A model generated the notes under the pieces. It searched no databases. It was not told the origin of the DNA and saw only the letters and a list, made by a program, of their open reading frames with translations. From assembly GCA_035532755.1 (NCBI GenBank), contig DATKQI010000120.1, forward strand, positions 1-10,232: 10,232 bases of DNA, read 5' to 3'. Origin of the DNA: DATKQI01 sp035532755. GTDB taxonomy: Bacteria; Pseudomonadota; Alphaproteobacteria; Acetobacterales; Acetobacteraceae. Positions within the stretch are counted from its first letter, which is position 1; each line of letters starts with the position of its first letter. Both the position numbers and the translations under genes were made by a program. Shown one piece after another: positions 6,338 to 10,232 of the stretch.

Positions 6338-7571
6338 CGCCGAGACCATCCCGAACTTCCTTCCCGCCGCTTCCCTGGCCGGCGTGCCGCAGGACCGGCG
6401 CCTGCGGCTGGGGCTGAAGCTCGCGGGCATGATCCGCGTCGGCACGCTGAACGTGGTGCTGCCGGATGGCAGCCTGCACCGGGTCGAGACCGGCCGCCCC
6501 GGCCCGTCCGCGACCATCGTGGTGCGTGATCCGCGCGCGGTGACGCGGCTGGCCACCGGCGGCAGCCTCGGTCTCGCCGAAGCGTATCTGGGCGGGTTGT
6601 GGGAAAGCCCGTCGATCCGCGAGGTGATGGCCCTCGCCGCCGCGAACGAAGCCGCCTGGGATGCCACGCTGCGCGGCCGGCCCTGGGTGCGCGGGCTGTC
6701 CCGGCTGCTGCACCGGCTGCGGCCGAACACGAGGCGCGGGGCGAAGCGCAACATCATCGACCACTACGACCTCGGCAACGATTTCTACGCCGAGTGGCTC
6801 GATCCCTCGATGGCATACTCCTCCGCGCTGTTCACCGATCCGGGCGAGACGCTGGAGGCGGCCCAAGGCAACAAGATCCGCCGGCTGTGCGGCGCCCTCG
6901 GCCTCGCGCCGGGAATGCGGCTGCTGGAGATCGGCTGCGGCTGGGGCGGGTTTGCCGAAATCGCCGCCCGCGAGTTCGGCGCTCGGGTCGTCGGCATCAC
7001 GCTGTCCCCCGCGCAGCTTGCCTATGCGCGGCAGCGTATCGCCGCCCGCGGGCTGTCGGACCAGGTGGAACTGCGCTTGCAGGACTACCGGGACGTGGCC
7101 GGGCAGTTCGATCGCATCGCCTCGATCGAGATGTTCGAAGCGGTGGGCGAGCCCTACTGGCCGGCCTTCTTCGCCACCGTGCGGGCGCGGCTGGCGCCGG
7201 GCGGGTTGGCCGGATTGCAGACGATCACCATCGCGGACCAGTTGTTCGCGGATTACCGGCGTACCGCGGACTTCATCCAGCGCTACATCTTCCCCGGCGG
7301 CATGCTGCCCTGCCCGTCCCGGCTGCGGCAGGAGATCGCAGGCGCCGGCCTCGCCTGGCGGGGCGAGCACTGGTTCGGCGCGGATTATGCCGAGACGCTG
7401 GCACGCTGGCATGCCGCGTTCCAGGCGGCGTGGCCGCGCATCGCCCAGCTTCCGGGTGGCTATGATTCGCGGTTCAAACGGCTGTGGGAATACTACCTTG
7501 CCTATTGCGAGACCGGCTTCCGCGCGGGCTGGACTGATGTGGGCCAGATCCTGCTTGCGAAGCCGGGATGA
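6324..7571 (+). CDS. SAM-dependent methyltransferase of the cyclopropane-fatty-acid synthase family (variant active site)
   Basis: At 415 residues this is near the family length (E. coli Cfa is 382). An N-terminal lipid-binding domain (about 1-130) precedes a Rossmann methyltransferase domain. HYDLGNDFY (147-155), the SAM loop LEIGCGWGG (201-209), YIFPGGMLP (321-329) and FGADY (351-355) are diagnostic. Such enzymes methylate double bonds of membrane phospholipid acyl chains using S-adenosylmethionine. Compared from memory with E. coli Cfa, the bicarbonate-site residues E239, I268 and Y317 are kept (E272, I301, Y355). C139 is replaced by S167 (MAYSSALF) and H266 by Q299 (LQTITI). This suggests a subfamily making something other than a plain cyclopropane, such as the methylated precursor of furan fatty acids made by UfaM. 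The start has a good GGAGG, and the end overlaps the transporter gene as ATGA. Family is certain; product is inference. Confidence 0.9.
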   Translation: MNLHDAETIPNFLPAASLAGVPQDRRLRLGLKLAGMIRVGTLNVVLPDGSLHRVETGRPGPSATIVVRDPRAVTRLATGGSLGLAEAYLGGLWESPSIREVMALAAANEAAWDATLRGRPWVRGLSRLLHRLRPNTRRGAKRNIIDHYDLGNDFYAEWLDPSMAYSSALFTDPGETLEAAQGNKIRRLCGALGLAPGMRLLEIGCGWGGFAEIAAREFGARVVGITLSPAQLAYARQRIAARGLSDQVELRLQDYRDVAGQFDRIASIEMFEAVGEPYWPAFFATVRARLAPGGLAGLQTITIADQLFADYRRTADFIQRYIFPGGMLPCPSRLRQEIAGAGLAWRGEHWFGADYAETLARWHAAFQAAWPRIAQLPGGYDSRFKRLWEYYLAYCETGFRAGWTDVGQILLAKPG

Positions 7572-8875
7572 GGCTGCCGCGCGTTCTTCTGCTGCTGTAC
7601 GCCGCCCCCGCGCTGCCGCTCTCCCTGCTGGGGCTGCCGCTGACTGTCTATCTGCCGACATTCTGGGCCAGCAGCATGCACATGCCGCTGGCCGTGGTCG
7701 GCGGCGTGCTGCTGGCCGTGCGATCGCTCGACGTGGTGTTCGACCCGCTGATCGGCCGCCTGTCCGACCGTCTGCGCGGCCGGTTCGGGCGGCGCAAGCC
7801 GTTCATCGCGGCGGGGCTGCCGATCGGCATTGCCGGCGTGGCGGGCCTGTTCTTCCCGCCGGCCGGCGCCAGGGCCCCGTGGCTGTTCGCCTTCAGCGCG
7901 CTGGTCACGCTGGCCTGGACCATGATCGCCCTGCCCTACCAGGCGTGGGGTGCGGAACTGTCCGACGACTATGCCGAACGCGCGCGCATCACGAGCCTGC
8001 GGGAGGGTGGCACCATCGTCGGCATCCTGCTGTCGGCCGGCGCGCCGGCCGTTCTCGGCGTCGTCACGCCGGCAGGCAGCCTGCACATCCTGGCGGCGTT
8101 GGCCGTCGTGCTCGCCACGCCGATGATCCTGCTGATGCTCGCCCGGGTGCCGGAGCGGGTGCGCCCGGTCGCGGGGCCACCCGTGCACCTGTGGGCCGCC
8201 TTGCGCACGGCGGCGGCGAACGGGCCGTTCCGCCGCCTGCTGGCTGCCTGGCTGGTGAATGGGCTCGCCAACGGGCTGCCGGCCGTGCTGTTCTTGCTGA
8301 TGTGCAGCGCCGTCATTCGCCGGCCTGCGGCGGCCAATCCGGTGCTGCTCGCCTATTTTCTCGCGGGCATCCTGGGTGTGCCGCTGTGGATGCGGCTGGC
8401 CATCCGGTTTGGCAAGCACCGCAGCTGGGGTGTGGCCATGCTCCTCGGCGCGGCCGCTTTCGCCTTCGTCCCCCTGCTCGGACCGGGCGATGTGCTGCCG
8501 TTCCTGGCCATCTCGGTCGGCAGCGGCCTCGCATTCGGCGCGGACATGACCGTGCCGCCGGCGATCCAGGCCGATGTGATCGATTTGGACGAATTGCAGA
8601 GCGGCGAGCACCGGGCCGGGCTATTCTTCGCCGCCTGGACGATGGCGCAGAAGGCCGGCAACGCGCTCGCGGTCGGCATCGCGTTTCCGCTGCTCGCCCT
8701 TGCCGGTTTTCGCACGGGCGGTCCGAACGGCCCGGCGCAGCTTGGCATGCTGGTGTCGCTTTATTGCGGGCTGCCGATCGTGCTGAAGCTGATGGCGACC
8801 ATGCTCGTCTGGCGCTTTCCGATCGACGCGACCGAGCAGGCGCGCATCCGCGCGGCCATCGCGGCGCGGGCATGA
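7568..8875 (+). CDS. MFS transporter of the GPH (glycoside-pentoside-hexuronide:cation) type
   Basis: This 435-residue inner-membrane protein is hydrophobic along most of its length, consistent with about 12 helices. The GPH/MelB signature FDPLIGRLSDRLRGRFGRRK spans 58-77, between helices 2 and 3. The second half carries the family's acidic element QADVIDLDE (334-342), followed by a basic, glycine-rich stretch. Known GPH members import sugars with Na+ or H+. Homologues inside photolyase/CFA/DUF1365 clusters have no known substrate, and nothing here points to sugar use. The setting suggests movement of a lipid-related molecule or product, which is only inference. A similar GPH-type transporter gene is, as I recall, part of the Rhodobacter RpoE-controlled cluster. 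The ATG at 7568 overlaps the methyltransferase stop (ATGA), and its own stop overlaps the next ATG in the same way. No strong Shine-Dalgarno is visible, so translation probably depends on coupling. Confidence 0.85.
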   Translation: MRLPRVLLLLYAAPALPLSLLGLPLTVYLPTFWASSMHMPLAVVGGVLLAVRSLDVVFDPLIGRLSDRLRGRFGRRKPFIAAGLPIGIAGVAGLFFPPAGARAPWLFAFSALVTLAWTMIALPYQAWGAELSDDYAERARITSLREGGTIVGILLSAGAPAVLGVVTPAGSLHILAALAVVLATPMILLMLARVPERVRPVAGPPVHLWAALRTAAANGPFRRLLAAWLVNGLANGLPAVLFLLMCSAVIRRPAAANPVLLAYFLAGILGVPLWMRLAIRFGKHRSWGVAMLLGAAAFAFVPLLGPGDVLPFLAISVGSGLAFGADMTVPPAIQADVIDLDELQSGEHRAGLFFAAWTMAQKAGNALAVGIAFPLLALAGFRTGGPNGPAQLGMLVSLYCGLPIVLKLMATMLVWRFPIDATEQARIRAAIAARA

Positions 8876-9546
8876 TCCCCGCCCATGCCGCCCTGCGCGT
8901 GGTGGGCGACGTGCACGGCGATGCCACGGCCTTCGCCTTCGCCGCCGAGACCGATCGCTTCGTGGTCCAGTTGGGCGACCTGACCGATTATGGGCCCGAC
9001 AGCGCCAGAGCGCTGTCGGTCATGTTCCGCCTGATCGACGAGGGGCGCGGGGTGTTCCTGCTGGGCAACCACGACCTGAAGCTGGCGCGCGCGCTCGGCG
9101 GCGCGGCCATCCGCATCGATGCCCCGCTGTCCGCCACGATCGCGGCGCTGGACGACGGGTTGCGTGCACGGGCGATCGCCGAAATCACCCGCGCCCCGGG
9201 ATGGCTGCGCGATGGCGATCGGTTTTTCGTGCATGCCGGCTTCCACACTGCGATGCTGGACGAAGCGGCGCCCGCGGCACCCGCCGGCCACGTGACCGGG
9301 CCGCTGGCGCGCGCGCTGTACGGCCAACCCACCGGCCGGCAGCAGGCCGACGGCTACCCCGAACGCAGCTTGCGCTGGGTGGACCGCATTCCGGCAGGCC
9401 TGACGGTCTATTGCGGCCACGACCGGCGCAGCACCGACGGGCGCCCCTATCTGCGCCGGGGCCGGGAGGGCGGGCTCGCGGTCTTCCTCGACACCGGCGC
9501 CGGCAAGGGCGGGCATCTGTCCTGGATCGACCTCCCGCCCGCATGA
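8872..9546 (+). CDS. PPP-like metallophosphoesterase
   Basis: This 224-residue protein shows the metal-binding order of the PPP/ApaH/PrpE phosphatases: GDVHG (12-16), GDLTDYGP (35-42), GNHD (65-68), FVHAG (119-123), CGHD (181-184) and a terminal LDTGAGKGGHLSW (206-218). Two family positions differ. The usual GDxVDRG is DYG here, losing the arginine that contacts phosphate in Ser/Thr phosphatases, and GNHE is GNHD. That argues against a standard protein phosphatase and leaves a dinucleotide or other phosphoesterase possible; the substrate cannot be told from sequence. The start overlaps the transporter stop (ATGA), so it is probably the last gene of the operon. Its link to photoprotection or lipid chemistry is unclear, and it may be a passenger. 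It is clearly different from pdeM in motif layout, so the two phosphoesterases are not duplicates. Confidence 0.82.
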   Translation: MIPAHAALRVVGDVHGDATAFAFAAETDRFVVQLGDLTDYGPDSARALSVMFRLIDEGRGVFLLGNHDLKLARALGGAAIRIDAPLSATIAALDDGLRARAIAEITRAPGWLRDGDRFFVHAGFHTAMLDEAAPAAPAGHVTGPLARALYGQPTGRQQADGYPERSLRWVDRIPAGLTVYCGHDRRSTDGRPYLRRGREGGLAVFLDTGAGKGGHLSWIDLPPA

Positions 9547-9569
9547 GCCGATTCGTCAGAGTACGGCTC
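9545..9569. terminator. Weak inverted repeat at the convergent gene ends
   Basis: GAGCCG (9545-9550) pairs with CGGCTC (9564-9569) across a 13-nt loop, spanning both convergent stop codons. The stem is only 6 bp and no T-run follows on either strand. If it acts at all, it may be a bidirectional 3'-end structure. It could equally be chance in GC-rich sequence. Confidence 0.2.
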
Positions 9570-10232
9570 CCAGCGCCAGGATCGCCGCGGAGGCGAGCGT
9601 GAGCCCGCCCAGCAGATAGGCCGCGTTCCATCGCAGGCTGACGGTGAACGGGCTGCGGCCCGAAAGCCGGGAGATGACGATGGAATTGGCCACGAACGGC
9701 GCCCCCACGGAGGTGAGCGACCAGCCGGACATCAGCCCGAGCGCCACCACCAGCGGCGGCAGCCCCCAGGCGCGCGGATCGCCCACCGCCGCGGCCACCA
9801 GCGAGGCCGCGAGCACCGGCGTCATGCCCACCACTCCGCAGCCCACGATCAGCCAGGGCACCGCCATCGCCACCACAACGGCTGGCAGGCCGAGGCCGGC
9901 CAGCAGCGGCGCCCCGCCGCCGCCCTGCATCCCCGCCGCGAGCACCGCGCCGGAGAAGCCCGCGCCCGCCAGCGTCAGCACCTCCAGCCGGATTGCCGGC
10001 AGGCCGGTGTGCAAATGCCGCCACAGCCGCAGCGCCGCCTTCGCGATGCGGCGCTCCTGCAGCACGATCCAGCCGATGGCGATCGGCGGCACCAGCAGCG
10101 TGACGGAGGCGGTGAGGGAGAGGCCGGCGAAACGGTCGGTGCCGAGGGCAAGGACCAGCATCGCCAACACGAGGCCGGCGAGCGGGAGATGCACCGCCCA
10201 GCCTTCCTCGGCCGGCGGCGGCGGGAGTTCGC
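9556..10232 (-). CDS. Multi-pass membrane protein of unknown family, N-terminus beyond the window
   Basis: The minus-strand frame is open from the right edge to a TGA at 9558-9556, giving 224 visible residues. A GTG at 10194 could start translation, but codons upstream of it read on without a stop (ELPPPPAEEGWAV). The real start is therefore probably outside the window and this is the C-terminal portion. The visible part holds about six hydrophobic stretches, the first LAGLVLAMLVLALG, separated by short basic loops such as QERRIAKAALRLWR. Gly-rich membrane segments (AAGMQGGGG, GCGVVGMTP, LMSGWSLTSVGAPF) recall ion or organic-anion permeases, but I do not recognise the family and assign no function. 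It converges on the phosphatase gene with only 9 bases between the two stops, and is not part of the operon. Confidence 0.7.
   Translation of the reverse strand, partial: ELPPPPAEEGWAVHLPLAGLVLAMLVLALGTDRFAGLSLTASVTLLVPPIAIGWIVLQERRIAKAALRLWRHLHTGLPAIRLEVLTLAGAGFSGAVLAAGMQGGGGAPLLAGLGLPAVVVAMAVPWLIVGCGVVGMTPVLAASLVAAAVGDPRAWGLPPLVVALGLMSGWSLTSVGAPFVANSIVISRLSGRSPFTVSLRWNAAYLLGGLTLASAAILALGAVL

Noticed and set aside
6297..7661. Minus-strand open frame of about 450 codons opposite the methyltransferase gene
   Set aside because: Low-complexity translation with no motif. The plus strand carries unmistakable CFA-family motifs over the same bases.
8873..8878. TGATCC at the phosphatase start as a second ECF promoter
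   Set aside because: It overlaps the ATG, so it could not drive that gene from its own start. Further copies at about 500, 6430 and 8124 lie inside genes, showing the hexamer occurs by chance.
6661..9546. Very long plus-strand frame that could be read as a 961-residue protein
   Set aside because: Only its end (from 8872) is real, the phosphatase. The earlier part is out of frame with the methyltransferase and transporter and looks like Arg/Pro-rich noise.

Overview
This is a GC-rich, almost fully coding window: eight genes on the plus strand and one partial gene on the minus strand. It looks like a proteobacterial chromosome, most likely an alphaproteobacterium and possibly of the Acetobacteraceae/Rhodospirillales type. 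That placement is inferred from the strong G/C bias at third codon positions, the style of the protein sequences and the gene set. No rRNA, tRNA or other lineage marker is present to prove it. No mobile element, CRISPR array, tRNA or phage gene was seen.

Bases 3-2738 hold two closely packed genes. The first encodes a single-chain fusion of MurT (Mur-ligase-like, with a zinc ribbon) and GatD (glutamine amidotransferase). These are normally two separate Gram-positive proteins that amidate lipid II. Three bases downstream is pdeM, a metallophosphoesterase of the ligase-associated DNA-repair group.

The 53-bp gap at 2739-2791 is the only substantial non-coding stretch. It is AT-richer than its surroundings and holds a possible ECF-type promoter, an imperfect dyad and a strong ribosome-binding site. 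A run of six genes follows to 9546, each overlapping the next by 4 or 14 bases: class I CPD photolyase, FAD-dependent oxidoreductase (COG2907), DUF1365 protein, CFA-synthase-like methyltransferase, GPH-type MFS transporter and a PPP-like metallophosphatase. In other bacteria the photolyase / COG2907 / DUF1365 / CFA-like set is a conserved light- or singlet-oxygen-responsive module (RpoE-ChrR or LitR regulons) tied to membrane fatty-acid modification, including furan fatty acids. The simplest reading is a photo-oxidative defence operon that repairs UV-damaged DNA and modifies membrane lipids.

Two details stand out in this operon. The photolyase reading frame is broken by what looks like a one-base deletion near 3734-3739. 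The CFA-like enzyme has lost two of the residues that bind bicarbonate in true cyclopropane synthases, which suggests a different methylation product.

From 9556 to the right edge, on the minus strand and convergent with the operon, is the C-terminal part of a multi-pass membrane protein that I cannot assign to a family.
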